Below, in pieces: positions 23,107 to 33,847 of a stretch of DNA of 64,000 bases. Position 1 is the first letter of the stretch. Each line of letters opens with the position of its first letter. The DNA lies in the NCBI GenBank assembly GCA_032622095.1, contig CP136063.1, positions 212,493,982 to 212,557,981 on the forward strand, in the 5' to 3' direction. The position numbers and the translations under genes were made by a program. The notes under the pieces are model-generated. The model ran no database searches. It saw only the letters and a list, made by a program, of their open reading frames with translations, and was not told the DNA's origin. Source of the DNA: Siphonodentalium dalli. Lineage: Eukaryota > Mollusca > Scaphopoda > Gadilida > Siphonodentaliidae.

Positions 23107-24706
23107 ACTAATAGCAGATAGATGATGGTGTACTGTAACAGTATAGACTGTATACTTCTTCATACACTCTGTACACATGAGTGAAGATGACACCCTTTCT
23201 CCACACACAGCTTGTATAGCTATACTTAGTGTCAACTCAAAAGAAATCCAGTGCCCTATAAACAGCTACAAATTCTCTGAAGTCTCGCCCCAGTGCAGCT
23301 ATTCATTCATAATATTTCCTATCATGTTTACATGTACACTTGAGCAAATTTTAATTATAGTAGGAATTTAAACCCCTTTTGTAATATTTGTTGACACAGG
23401 GGGCTTGGAGTGAAGTTGCATAAGTATGTGGCATTTGTACCCCACTGCATATATCTGGCCCATCAATCAGGATGGTTTGATCAAATAAATATATGACACA
23501 TTTTCTTTACGATCTTTTATTTAAAATGTTCTTTACACTTTTTCTTGTTAAATCTAGTTGACCTCATATATGTACATGTATCACAGTATTCACAACCTGT
23601 TTGTGAAGGCTAAGAGTTTAAATATCTATTATCTTTGAACACGGGGTGATCAGTCATTGTAGATCTGAAGAGTGGTAGTGGAATTTTTGAAGGAGATTGA
23701 GGTATTTATTTGGATACCAAGAACTACCGGTGGGGGGAGTTACCTTGGGGGGGGGGGATATTGTGGTACACCGATATACACGTACTTACTGGGTTACTGG
23801 ATAGTCTTCAAATTGTTTATTTTAATTGCTGATTTTCAAGTATCAAGGTAGTGCTTGTTATCTGGGTAGTCCCTGGCATTCAAAAATGTTGGCTGCAGAC
23901 TTCCACAGCGTGATACTAAAGACAATTTTAATGTCCACAGCAATTTGTTTCAATTTTAAACAAATAATGGCATGTTCTGTGATTTGCCTCAGCTAAAAAA
24001 TAGCTCAGCTGATAGCCAATGCTAATTGATAGGGCTTGGGGGAGGGTGACATGTTCATGGTGTACATAGATATTGGCACACAGAGCGAGAACAACTGGTT
24101 CTTTTACGGTACCTGACTTGCGTAATTGTTCTTTGCTCACCTGTCGCAAAAAATTAGATCATCATTCCACTAAAACATGTCCGAGTTAATGTCCATGGGC
24201 CTTTAGAAATCTAGATTTGTAGTTCTGCATCATGCAATAAGCATTTTAGATTGTAAATCAGGTACATGTACATGTATATCTCTGGCCAAATCAGACTCTT
24301 TCTGATGGTTTTTGTGGTGACAAATAAGAAGGAAAGACAGGATTTTGAGATCATCCGAGTCTTGTCAACTCTTAACCTCAAAAGTCACTGATCCTCGTGA
24401 GTCATGGACAGAGTCCATGCTGGCCCGAGATATTTGTTTGCCAATTGTTTTGCCAAGAGAAACTAATTTTTGCCTGATTTGTTTGCTATTTGCCAAATGT
24501 TATTGGTTTCTGCAATATTGAGTCTTGTTTATCAGCAATCACTGTTTAACAGCTACTGTTATCTTTGTGGACTTGCCATCTGGAAGCAGTCAATTATTGA
24601 TAAGTATTGCCTGGTGTTTATATCACAAAACATTAAATCAATCACCAAACAATAACATTGTATAAAGGCAGCTGCTGGCAGGTATGAAGAGAGGTATACT
24701 GCCCCT
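23107..24706. other. Intronic sequence, nothing recognised
   Basis: This is AT-rich DNA with a G run near 23745-23758 and two TACATGTA-type palindromes (about 23570 and 24262). No exon with FERM-like coding, no RNA gene and no complete element was seen. Confidence 0.35.
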
Positions 24707-24786
24707 AGCCTGGAAATAGTGTGTCTGACATTTGCAAAATGAGGTCCCCAGAGGTTATTAGTGATGCTTCCCCACACAGCTGGCTA

Positions 24787-25399
24787 CAGTTATGCCCTAA
24801 GTAATCGACTCCTTAACCCTTTACCCAACAAAACGGCCAAAACCGGCCAAATAAAGCTTCAACAGCCTAAAATATCTTAGGTCTGTCTCAATAGAACCAT
24901 ACAAATATGGATATCATTGGAACCGGCTCCTTGACCACATTGTGATAGTTACAGTTATGCCCTGTGCCAATGCATTCTCTTATATATGCGAGTCGACCAT
25001 AGGTCGCCTCGCATATATAAGAGAATGCATTGGCCTAAAAAATTCTTTTTTTAACACTTTTTACCATTTTTTCTTACATTCTTTAACAATTTTATAATTT
25101 TTAATGTGTTAAGCCAATGCATTCTCTTATATATGCGAGGCGACCTATGGTCGACTCGCATATATAAGAGAATGCATTGGCACAGGGCCCTTCTGTTGGG
25201 TAAAGGGTTAACCACAGCAGAATTATGGGTAATTTTTCAGGATTTAGTCGGAAATATGGCTTTTTGCCATTCATCAGAAAGCTCTCACTGAGAACTTTCC
25301 GATGGATGGCAACAAGCCATATTTCCGACTAAATCCTGAAAAATTACCCATAATTCTACTGTGGTTAAGGTCAGGAGTCGATTACTTAGGGCATTACTG
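24787..25399. mobile_element. Family B foldback inserted in A, itself hosting C
   Basis: TA at 24785-24786 and 25400-25401 flanks CAGTTATGCCCTAAGTAATC on the left and GATTACTTAGGGCATTACTG on the right. The left arm is interrupted at TTAA by the family C element 24817-25207. Excising C and one TTAA restores ACTCCTTAACCACAGCAG, the usual family B arm. Confidence 0.9.
24817..25207 (+). mobile_element. Family C MITE (TTAA TSD, piggyBac-like), CCCTTTACCC subtype
   Basis: TTAA is duplicated exactly at 24813-24816 and 25208-25211. The ends are CCCTTTACCCAACA and TGTTGGGTAAAGGG. The body has a ~140-base unique left part (ACGGCCAAAACCGGCCAAAT, then ACCGGCTCCTTGACC) followed by two copies of the palindromic module, separated by an AT-rich spacer. 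Its twin is at 56144-56535 in the opposite orientation with nearly the same length (391 and 392 bp), implying recent activity. Confidence 0.9.
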
Positions 25400-25891
25400 T
25401 AGTTTCATCAAATTCATCCTCTGAGGACCCCATTCTGCTTAGGCCTTATCTTCTGGAAAGTATCTATAGTCTCAAATTAACTTTGTTGTAGTTACTATTT
25501 ACCTTTGTTCAGTTTCTATATCCCCTAATTTGTAGAATATATATTGCATAATCGAGATGTCGACTAATGGGTGAGCATCACCAACTTCAACAGGGAATCT
25601 TCAATCTGATCCTAAGTCTCCCATAGCGGTTGAGGCCTAAGCATAATGATGTTCTGAGAGGGTGCATTTGGTGATGCTAGTCCGCTGTGTGGGATAGCGT
25701 CATTAAATTCATCCTCTGGGGACCTCATTCTGCAAATGTCAGACACACTATATCTAGGCAAATATACATGTATCACTTCTTTACAACTGATTGCATTCTC
25801 TACCCTGTAGCTCTCTCTCTCTCTCTTTCTGCTGTCACTGTTTAGGAATTCAACATTGCAAAATCACTCATTTTATATTCTCACATTTCAG

Positions 25892-25934
25892 CATTGGCTG
25901 GATCCTCTGAAGAACATACACAAACAGATCAAAG
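25892..25934 (+). CDS. frmd5: FRMD5-like exon B (FERM F1 lobe)
   Basis: A short exon of 43 bases follows TTCTCACATTTCAG and precedes GTAATT. It encodes HWLDPLKNIHKQIK plus the first base of the next codon. HWL(D/E)-x-K-x-I-x-K-Q is the conserved segment closing the F1 lobe in FRMD3/FRMD5 and 4.1 proteins, and it directly continues DTDKQR from exon A. The family B foldback begins about 23 bases after the exon, inside the donor-proximal intron. Confidence 0.9.
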
Positions 25935-25956
25935 GTAATTTATTTATATGATTACT

Positions 25957-26177
25957 ATTATGTCATAAATAATCGTCTCCTTAACCACAGCAGAATTATG
26001 GGTAATTTTTCAGGATTTAGTCTGATTTAGTCAGAAATATGGCTTGTTGCCATTCATCAGAAAGCTCTCACTGAGAGCTTTCCAATGAATGACAACAAGC
26101 CATATTTCTAACTAAATCCTGAAAAATTACCCATAATTCTGCTGTGGTTAAGGAGTCGATTATTTAGGGTATTACTG
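25957..26177. mobile_element. Family B foldback MITE next to exon B
   Basis: The left terminus is decayed (TATGTCATAAATAATCGTC), but the arms from TTAACCACAGCAGAATTATG to the mirrored copy are well preserved, ending GGGTATTACTG at 26177. It runs straight into a family C segment at 26180. The same junction occurs, inverted, at 38.94 kb. Confidence 0.75.
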
Positions 26178-26179
26178 TT

Positions 26180-26368
26180 ATGTGAGTCTCCCAGAGAGCC
26201 TCGCATAAGAGAATATACATTGGCCTAACAATATTTACCTTGACCTTGTAAGCCAGTGCATTCTCTTATATATGCGAGGCTCCCTATGGGAGACTCACAT
26301 ATATAAGAGAATGCACTGGCACAGGATCTTTATTGCGGCTGCAATGCTGTTCCCATCATGAAAGGGTT
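26180..26368 (-). mobile_element. Family C MITE, left end replaced by family B
   Basis: ATGTGAGTCTCCCAGAGAGC, a short first module, CTTGACCTTGTAAGCCAGTG, a complete second module and the usual end (CAGGATCTTTATTG, then CATCATGAAAGGG before TTA) are present. The opening TTAA end is missing where the element abuts family B. Confidence 0.65.
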
Positions 26369-26716
26369 ATATAGCTCCAGCACTATTTTCACATGACTTC
26401 AGCTGATGACTTGAGACTTACATGTATGTGTTGTGAGTGCAGTGAGGGAGCACAGTGACCCAGGGGTGAATACCAGCACCATACATGTATGTTCTTTTCC
26501 TCACATCCAGTTGTAACATGCAATCTGATTGGCTACACAGCACTCGAATCACCATATTATTTTTGTCACTTTGGGGGTGGGGGCTTGCAAGAAACCAAAT
26601 GATGTTCGTCAAACATTGTGGGTGATAGGTTATTCAATTTTTCTGATATAAATGCTAATATGAAAATCCTATTAAAAGCATGCAGACCAAACTTGAATTT
26701 GAAAGCAGCCTGTACC

Positions 26717-27198
26717 CATGGACCAGCCTGGAAGTTTCCAATAGGGAGAAGTCACTTCTCAGTGTTATGTTATTAGGGAGAGGTGGACTGTTATCAGGAA
26801 GATGTACATGTAACAGTGGTTGAAAGTTGAAATTCAATTTACAGTTAAATAGGTATCATGTTGAGTAAGAACACCATTGCACTCATTAAATATACTAGAA
26901 TTATGATGTTGGGACATATGGATACTGGTTTATGAGAGAGAAGGCACTTACAGTAATGCTCTAAGTAATCCACTCCTTAACCACAGAAGAATTATGGGTA
27001 ATATTTCAGGATTTAGTCGGAAATATGGCTTGTTGCCATTCATCGGAAAGCTCTCGCCAAGAGTTTTCCGATGAATGGCAACAAGCCATATTTCCGACTA
27101 AATCCTGAAAAGTTACCCATAATTCTGCAGTGGTTATGGAGTCGATTACTTAGGGCATTACTGTATGTCCCCCAAATCGCTCTCTAGGCTGGTCCCTG
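26717..27198. mobile_element. Possible hAT-like element hosting family B
   Basis: CATGGACCAGCC at 26717 pairs with GGCTGGTCCCTG ending at 27198, one mismatch away from the termini of the hAT at 29208-30967, and AGGGAGAAGTCACTTCTC lies just inside the left end as it does there. The flanks CCTGTACC and CCCATACT agree only partly. The family B copy 26951-27163 lies within it. Confidence 0.4.
26951..27163. mobile_element. Family B foldback MITE, full length
   Basis: TA flanks both ends (26949-26950 and 27164-27165). The copy is 213 bp, the canonical length, with ~95-base arms that pair almost perfectly around CGGAAAGCTCTCGCCAAGAG. One mismatch pair in the outer arm (TTATGGAG) marks decay. Confidence 0.85.
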
Positions 27199-27778
27199 CC
27201 CATACTGGTTGGCTATTTACTGTGGAGACAAATCGTTAGGTACATGTTTTTCTGTAAACATCGTGGGGACAAGGCGATTTGATACCTGTCTGTTTTTGAA
27301 TGGCAAGGTAGAGAAATGCAATCAAGATGATTAATACATGTGCCAGGAAAGAGAAAAAAAGTTACTTTCAGATGAAAGAGGAGTTCATGACCTTATGTAA
27401 TTCCCAATGCACTATTTCTCTCAAGTTATAAGAAAAGCCATCAATCTAATACCCAGAGAAATGCAGTAACATGAGAGATTGGCCCATTTTCTGATGTGTT
27501 TATGAGGCTTTTGCGTGAGCTTGCACAATTATGCATTATATCTGCAATGCTCTGGCAGTTCCAATAAGAAGTCTGCTCTTTCATTGACGTAAAACTGTTT
27601 ACCTTGGATCTTTCAATTTCACTTTGCTAAAAGCTTCATTTATAATCTTAACCTTCTTGAGTTTATTTTAATTGGTCTTGTCTGCTGTACATGTCTGCTC
27701 TAGGAATGCACTCTTACGAAAACTGTTGTTTATTAGTACTAGTACATGAGTACTAGAGTAGAAAATTGCATTCATTAA

Positions 27779-27981
27779 CCCTTCCAGGACTGGAGCTTCC
27801 TGACATTTTTTGAAAACCCTGTGCCAATGCATTCTCTTATATATAGGGAGCCTCGCATATATATAAGAGAATACATTGACCTAACAATATTTACCTTGAC
27901 TTATGGGAGACTCATATATAAGAGAATGCACTGGCACAGGATCTTTAATGCTGCACCAGCACAGCTCCTGTCATGAAAGGG
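27779..27981 (+). mobile_element. Family C MITE (TTAA TSD), CCCTT-CAGGACTGGAGC subtype
   Basis: TTAA at 27775-27778 and 27982-27985 bounds the element. The left end is CCCTTCCAGGACTGGAGC and the right end is GCTCCTGTCATGAAAGGG. Both palindromic modules have lost parts of their tips. The 3' word CTTTAATGCTGCACCAGCAC is shared with copies at 6363, 50.4 and 57.3 kb. Confidence 0.75.
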
Positions 27982-28031
27982 TTAAAATCATGTATGAGAA
28001 GATGCTGTTCACTGATTCTAAGATTCTAAGG

Positions 28032-28378
28032 GGGGGGGTGAATTTAGTGACACTATCCTGCACTATATTCACCCTCTGGGAACATCACTCTGCTCAGCTC
28101 AGGGAGACATGGGAAGTTGGTGATGTTCACCCATTAGTCACCTCAATTGTGCATTTTATCTTCTGCAAATTAGGGGATATAGAAACTGAACAGGAGGGGA
28201 AAAGTAACGAAACACAATGTTAATTTGGGACTATAGATACTTCCATGAAGATGATGCTTAAGCAAAATGAGGTCCCCAGAGGGTTAGTTTAGTGATACTA
28301 GCCCGCTGTGCTAGGTAACATCACTAAATTAACCTTCTGGGGACCTCATTCTGCAAATGATAGACACTACTTCAAGAT
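28032..28378 (-). mobile_element. Family A MITE (hAT-like)
   Basis: It opens after a G run with GTGAATTTAGTGACACTATC and its mirror, carries the reversed interior (CATTTTATCTTCTGCAAATT, AGGGGATATAGAAACTGAAC) and ends with an intact palindrome and AATGATAGACACTACTTCAA. The outer left TIR has been lost. Confidence 0.65.
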
Positions 28379-28542
28379 TTGAAATTGAGAATTAGATGTA
28401 CTTTGTTGATTCCAGTTGCCTTTTCTTATAGATAATCCTGGGTAATCACATGTCTTCAATGATGGTATTTTTATGGATAAATGATTTCTCGGGACAAAGT
28501 TTAGTGTGTTAGATATAGTCTTCTGTCAATCACATCAGTGTA

Positions 28543-28881
28543 CAAGCCTGCAAATAGTGTCCCCATAAGCACAGCAGGTTAGCATTACCAAATTCACTTT
28601 CTGGGGACCTCATTCTGCTTACTTAGGCCTTATCTTCTGGGAAGTATCTATGGTCTCAAATTAACATTGTTTTTAGTTACTTTTTCCTTTCTGGGAAGTT
28701 TCTATATCCTCTAATTTGCAGAAGATGAAATGCAAAATTGAGGTGACTAATGGGTGAACAACTGAACATCACCAACTTCAACTGGTGAAATTCAATCTGA
28801 TCCTATGATGCATGATTGCGTCACTAAATTCACCCTCTGGGGGACCTCATTCTGCAAAATGACAGACACAATTTCAAGACT
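28543..28881 (+). mobile_element. Family A MITE (hAT-like), deleted left arm
   Basis: CAAGCCTGCAAATAGTGTCC is joined directly to AGCACAGCAGGTTAGCAT, so the first half of the left palindrome is deleted. The interior and right half-palindrome follow to AATTTCAAGACTTT. Confidence 0.65.
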
Positions 28882-28925
28882 TTCTCAATTTCTCATCATT
28901 TTAGCTCATTACCCAAATGAATGAT

Positions 28926-29072
28926 CCTATGTCTCCCACTTATAATTGATGCCCAAGCAGAAAGAGGTTCCCAGAGGGGTGAATTTGGTGATGCTAGCCC
29001 TCCTTGCGGGATAAATTCACCCACTGGCGAGCTCATTCTGCAAATGACAGACACACTATTTGCAGGCTTGTC
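28926..29072 (+). mobile_element. Family A MITE, right end only
   Basis: TCCTATGTCTCCCAC, then AAGCAGAAAGAGGTTCCCAG, GTGAATTTGGTGATGCTAGC, the mirror arm, and ATGACAGACACACTATTTGC with AGGCTTG. Only the 3' third is present. It directly follows the previous copy, so the two may be a rearranged pair. Confidence 0.6.
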
Positions 29073-29207
29073 AGTATAACCTCTATATCATTATGATCTG
29101 TTTTCTAGTCCTTATCAATGTCTTCCAGCTATAATTCCTTATCATTAGCAAGAGAAACAGTACACTATCAGGCCTCCAATGTCATTTGCCAAATAATTTA
29201 TTGTTAT

Positions 29208-30967
29208 CAGGGACCAGCCTAGGCCTGATTTTCAGGGCGAAGTGACTTCTCCCCGTCACAAAAATAGGGCGAAGTGGGAGATTTCCAGGGCGAAATGCAT
29301 TGGCAAAATTGAAAATTCATATGAAATCCGCCCGCACTGTAGTTGCCTATAAAAGGCTATATAAAGAAAATAGGAGATATATAATATTTAAATTAAAATG
29401 GGGAAACAATGGTTCAAATGTGGAAGCTTTATGTTCAAATCATCACACTAATAACTATGAATAATGTCCAAATTTAATTGTGAGAGAATGGTTTTGAAAG
29501 AACGGCATTTTTACAACCGCTTATGAATACGAAAAGAACTAAGAATTAAGACCGCTTATGAATACAAAAAGAAATAAAAATTTGACAAATGCTTATGAAT
29601 CCTAAAAAAACGATAGAAATCTTGAACATTTTCACTCATTAAAAGTCCCTAACATGGGTACAGATATTACTATCAGGGTTTCCGCTATACCGGCAGGGGG
29701 TTCCCTTGACGGCCCCATTCCCCTCACCAAGTTTTCCCCTCCTGCCATACCCCAGGACATACTGCATGTCTATAAAGGTATACAGATGTTTAAAACTTCT
29801 GAATTTTGTCGGAATACATGTAGTACTAAGGAATTTTAAAAGGCGAATTTATTTTATATCTTGTGAGTGTACACACTCTAAACGCGTTGTTAAATTGAAT
29901 CATGAAGTGATCGGAACTGACATCGCTAGAAGCTATGCCTTTGAGGCTGGTTACTACATGTACATGTAGTAGTTACGTTACCCGGTTATGTTATGCAATA
30001 GAGCAGTATTTTAATCATAATTGTCATGTTTTATACCGCAAAATATACTATTCACTTTGTAATAGAGCAAGAGAGAAATGTGAGAGTAGCCGCACCGGGC
30101 ATCAAGGCATTTTACCACTGCCCACAAAGAATACTCGTCAGCCAGATATGTAATCAGCCTTAATATATTCCGATTACGTTATGCATCCAAAATATCTGCT
30201 GAGTCTTCCAGTGAGTCTTTTAACATTAACGAGCATGTTTAACTCGGGATCCAATTAAATTACTGGTGTTCTGTACATCTACTTCGTAAATTAATTTATA
30301 TCTAATAAATTTACTACTTTTAAAGTTACAGGTACATGTATAAGGGTTGATAGCTTGGGACTTGGGCAGAAATGTAACAAAACAATCTGCCATTTCTACT
30401 CTCACATGATTCTATTGGCAGATATAACGAGGTAGTACAACCATTGCTAAAAGTAAAACAGGCTACTTTTACCTGGATTTTTCCCCTTGATGGCTACCGG
30501 CCACATTCCCCTACCCCCTAGCGGAAACCCTGTTACTATGTTGCAAAATTGAATTTGTTTTCAAAGCTAATCTGGCCTTTACATAATTTAACAAAGGGGT
30601 GATGATCTGATATAAGGTGTAGATCGAGTTGTAATCTTCAGGTGTGATAATCTCAAAATCACAAGTCACTGGACACCTGACGATGTATTCACAGCTGTCT
30701 GCAATCAACACTCAGGTGTGAATGTGCTCCCAAATCGGATTAATACAGCTGTTAATAGTAACTATGGAGTTATCTATGACAGTGTCAATGGATAACTGGG
30801 TTCAATCAATGTTGGCAGTAAATAGTGGGTGAATATTTTGCCGATTTTCTTAGGTGATCTTCGGAAATTTCAGGGCGACTTAAACTTCGCCCGGCTGCAA
30901 AATTAGGGCGAAGTGAGCAATAATAGGGAGACTTCTTCGCCCACGTCGCCCTCTCGGCTGGTCCCTG
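29208..30967. mobile_element. hAT-type non-autonomous transposon (8-bp TSD)
   Basis: ATTGTTAT is duplicated exactly at 29200-29207 and 30968-30975. The TIRs are CAGGGACCAGCC and GGCTGGTCCCTG. Subterminal regions on both sides contain repeated GGGCGAAGT words in inverted orientation, likely transposase-binding repeats. CAGGG ends with an 8-bp TSD are the hAT hallmark. No transposase ORF remains. It contains a second hAT-like element at 29674-30532; without it the element is about 0.9 kb. Confidence 0.88.
29674..30532. mobile_element. Second hAT-like element nested in the first
   Basis: The TIRs are CAGGGTTTCCGCTA and TAGCGGAAACCCTG. TTACTAT is present on both sides (29667-29673 and 30533-30539); an 8-bp ATTACTAT duplication with one base lost on the right is the simplest reading. 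Subterminal CCCCATTCCCCT and CCACATTCCCCTACCCCC words mirror each other. Short open frames inside carry no recognisable domain. Confidence 0.8.
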
Positions 30968-31263
30968 ATTGTTATGGATGCTAACCATTGATTATTGGAG
31001 AATGGAGACAAGTAATATATAGTGGTTTCTTAAATACAATCGCCCATCTACGACTCACAGTAGGAACCACACTATGTTACCTCATTGCGGACGATATTGC
31101 CCTTAAGGATACAGCCTATATTGACAGCTGATGACGAAATTAGAGTTCTAATCGTTGAGCGGATGGGCTATTAACTTACACAGAAACTGTTTTGACAGAG
31201 GGATCAATATCTTCAACATTGGTGTTCAGACCATCCAAGCTGGTTAAGAGATCTCATCTCAAC

Positions 31264-31373
31264 ACAAATTAATGAGCGGAAGACAATAGCTTTGATCACG
31301 CAATGTTTGCTCATTGATGGCTAGGAAATTTCTTTCTAAACGTGTGTCATCGAATTTTGCTAACATTCCGAAG
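31264..31373 (+). repeat. Segment duplicated at 33957-34062
   Basis: AAGACAATAGCTTTGATCAC, GCAATGTTTGCTCATTGATG and GCTAGGAAA are repeated with few changes 2.7 kb downstream. Each copy is followed by a family D element, so the duplication may include the D insertion or reflect a larger composite repeat. Confidence 0.6.
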
Positions 31374-31428
31374 ACTTTAAAGAGTTATTTTTTGGCTGAC
31401 ATTCCACAGACCTTAAATAGAGATTTTA

Positions 31429-31650
31429 ACCCTTTTCATGCAAATGGATTCTCCCATTCAGTTATAAAAGTTTACATTGGAATGATCTATTATTCATTTG
31501 GAGGGATGTTAAGGTTATAAACTAATAAATAAATGTGCATAAGGAGCTCTATTTATTGAGGGAATGCTTAGATAATTAAGTTCAATAAATGAATGTTGAA
31601 CTTATTATCTGAACATTTTCTATCGGATAACTGTATCTATAGATAGATAT
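31429..31650 (+). mobile_element. Family D MITE (TTAA-type)
   Basis: TTAACCCTTTTCATGCAAAT opens it. CAGTTATAAAAGTTTACATT, ATGATCTATTATTCATTTGG and the central stem AAGTTCAATAAATGAATGTT with GAACTTATTATCTGAACATT follow. The closing AAGGGTTAA end is not preserved. Confidence 0.6.
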
Positions 31651-32144
31651 ATTTCAGTGCAGGAACCAGTTCTGGTTATAGGCTTACTTGTCCAGTTGCT
31701 ACCACAGCTGAGTAATTTTCTAACCCTGAGGTGACTCCAGTAGCGTTCTTTAACATGCACACTGAGGCGTGTGGCGGGTCAGCCATTAATGTCCGTGCCC
31801 AATGGGACAGCGTACTTCACCCACGACAACATACCTGGACAAATGTTGTAATGGGGGGGGGGGGGGGAAGAGTCCAAATTTTGCATTAGGATCTTTATTT
31901 AGTGATCTCAAATGAGACTTTTAAGTCTGACAAACTTGGTATCTGATTGAGTTCTGATTTTTGTCAGAATACCCTGACTGGGTTGCGATCCCCGGTCTGC
32001 TATCATGAGAGACCAGTATGCAACTTTTTGGCTTCCGACTTCTCTATAGTCTACCCTATACATGTAGTCTACTACTAATCTATGAAGATTTAGTATAGAA
32101 AGGGTTAATGAGTTGAGTAACAGTACTTCTACATGCACACGATA

Positions 32145-32330
32145 CAGTAATGCCCTAAATAATCGACTCCTTAACAATAGCAGAATTATGGGTAACTTAT
32201 CAGGATTTAGTCGGAAATAAGGCTTGTTGCCATTCATCGGAAAGCTCTCACTGAGCCATATTTCCGACTAAATCCTGAAAAGTTACCCATAATTCTGCTG
32301 TGGTTAAGGAGTCAATTTAGGGCATTACTG
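32145..32330. mobile_element. Family B foldback MITE, arm deletion
   Basis: TA flanks a 186-bp copy. The right arm lacks the segment mirroring CTTGTTGCCATTCATCGG, so CACTGAG is joined straight to CCATATTTCCGACTAAATCC. Confidence 0.8.
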
Positions 32331-32439
32331 TAAGTATTGGTCAGGTGGCTTTGATTGAAGTCATCATTTCATTTTGCAGTTTATCTGTCCTGGCTAGTGG
32401 AAAATTGTTTAGTGCAGAACTTCGGAGCAGTAGTAGTAA

Positions 32440-32710
32440 TAATAATGGTGCTTATATAGCTTTAACTTCAGTACCAGCGGACTCAAAGCACTTCACATTA
32501 TTACCCCAGCTATAGAGTAATGCTGAGTCTTGTGCCTGCCTCCTTTTTACAGGTGCTTCACTAGAGCGGCTTACACTTAACCAACAGCCAGGTCCCTAAT
32601 TCTCGTCTAGGTACGACGTCTAGGTACAACAAAGCGAAGCGAGCACACTACAAGTGACCTTGCCCATTACAAGTCGGACACTCTAAGCACTGGGCTACTG
32701 TAACTTAGCC
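32440..32710. repeat. Dispersed retroelement-like repeat
   Basis: TAATAATAATGGTGCTTATA, TAGCTTTAACTTCAGTACC and GCACTTCACATTATTACCCC resemble a widespread invertebrate repeat that begins with ATAATAATGG and 'TTATATAGCGC ... CAAAGCGCTT'. The remainder is GC-richer non-coding DNA. The class is uncertain. Confidence 0.4.
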
Positions 32711-32913
32711 AAATACTTAGTACTTGTACCAGTTACCAAGTAACAACATTCTAGAGAATTCAAAGTTCTAGGATATATAGTAGCTCACTGCTCTAAGATA
32801 CATGTACATGTAACTCTCACTGCTGTAGTAAACTGATAAACAGTGTAATACCCTAGATCACTTAATTCTAGAAGAGACCGCTCTCTACTAGGACTGCAAT
32901 GATGCAAACTTAA

Positions 32914-33000
32914 CCCTTTCATGATGGTAGCTGCACTGGCGCATCATTAACTACCCTGTGCCAATGCATTCTCTTATATATGCGAGTCAACCATACCCTG
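32914..33000 (+). mobile_element. Family C MITE, left end only
   Basis: TTAA (32910-32913) is followed by CCCTTTCATGATGGTAGCTG and CCAATGCATTCTCTTATATA, then TGCGAGTCAACCATA, after which the match stops. It is truncated within the first module. Confidence 0.6.
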
Positions 33001-33669
33001 TAGGTAAAAATTAATGTATTCATTCACTTTTGGACTATAAAAGCTATTCGATGTTCGGAATAGAGAGTTTCCGGTTTATAGAGGTAATTTTTAATGAGAA
33101 TGCACTTGGGATGAATTCGGGACCGGAAAATTTGTTCGGTATGGAGAGTGATTCGGTTTATAGAGGGTCCTGTTTGGAGAGATTTTACTGTACTTTAAAT
33201 AGGGATTTTGCTTGATGTGCTTCTTGCTGTATATAGTTTTAGACAATAACTATTGGTCATTGTGGCTGTAACAATCTATTGTAAATCTATTCTAGAACCA
33301 GGGTTCCTGTATGGTCTTTGAACAGTTTTGAATCTGAATAAATGATTTTTCAAGGCATAGAAAGGACGTTATTTTTTATAGGGGTCTTGACATTTATTAC
33401 ATGCTTGTTTCTAGAAGTACAGTGTTATTACTGTTCCAGATTTACAAATCCGTATGGAACATATGTTCCATATGTACGTTCCATACCCATCTCATTGATG
33501 TCAAATGACGTACATGACATTCGTCTCAAACATGAAACCGGAACTATATAAAATAGAAGCATCCTCAGACATGACAAAGCAGTTAAGCCCTGTACATGTA
33601 TGTTCCTAAATAAACCTTGTAAACTTGTATTTTTTAATGCACAGATTTTATGATGGGTGATGAGTAATA

Positions 33670-33827
33670 AACACAGAACAACACTTGTGTTAATGGGTTT
33701 GTTAATATGGCACTGGTGCCATCGCATCGCAGAAGGATAGAACTCGATGCTGCAGCTCTCATTCTATCTTTCGGCTCTCAAACGCCCTATCAACAAACCT
33801 ATTAACACACTCAAGTCATTCTGTGTA
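33670..33827. repeat. Foldback repeat (ACACAGAA ends)
   Basis: ACACAGAACAACACTTGTGT and TTAATGGGTTTGTTAATATG pair with AACAAACCTATTAACACACT and TCATTCTGTGT. The loop of ~75 bases holds GATGCTGCAGCTCTCATTC. This may be a short MITE. Confidence 0.5.
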
Positions 33828-33847
33828 TGTATTGATTAGGCACTACT

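Larger units (their letters stand above)
24707..25759 (+). mobile_element. Family A MITE carrying a nested B plus C insertion
   Basis: The left palindrome begins AGCCTGGAAATAGTGTGTCT and is broken after CAGCTGGCTA at 24786. The mirror half resumes at 25402 (TTCATCAAATTCATCCTC) and the normal interior and right end follow to about 25759. The break is exactly the family B element with its TA duplication, so this copy of A is older than the B insertion. Confidence 0.8.

Noticed and set aside
24957-25200. CRISPR-like array of repeats
   Set aside because: The repeats are inverted, few and belong to a TTAA-flanked MITE. The context is eukaryotic and there are no spacers.
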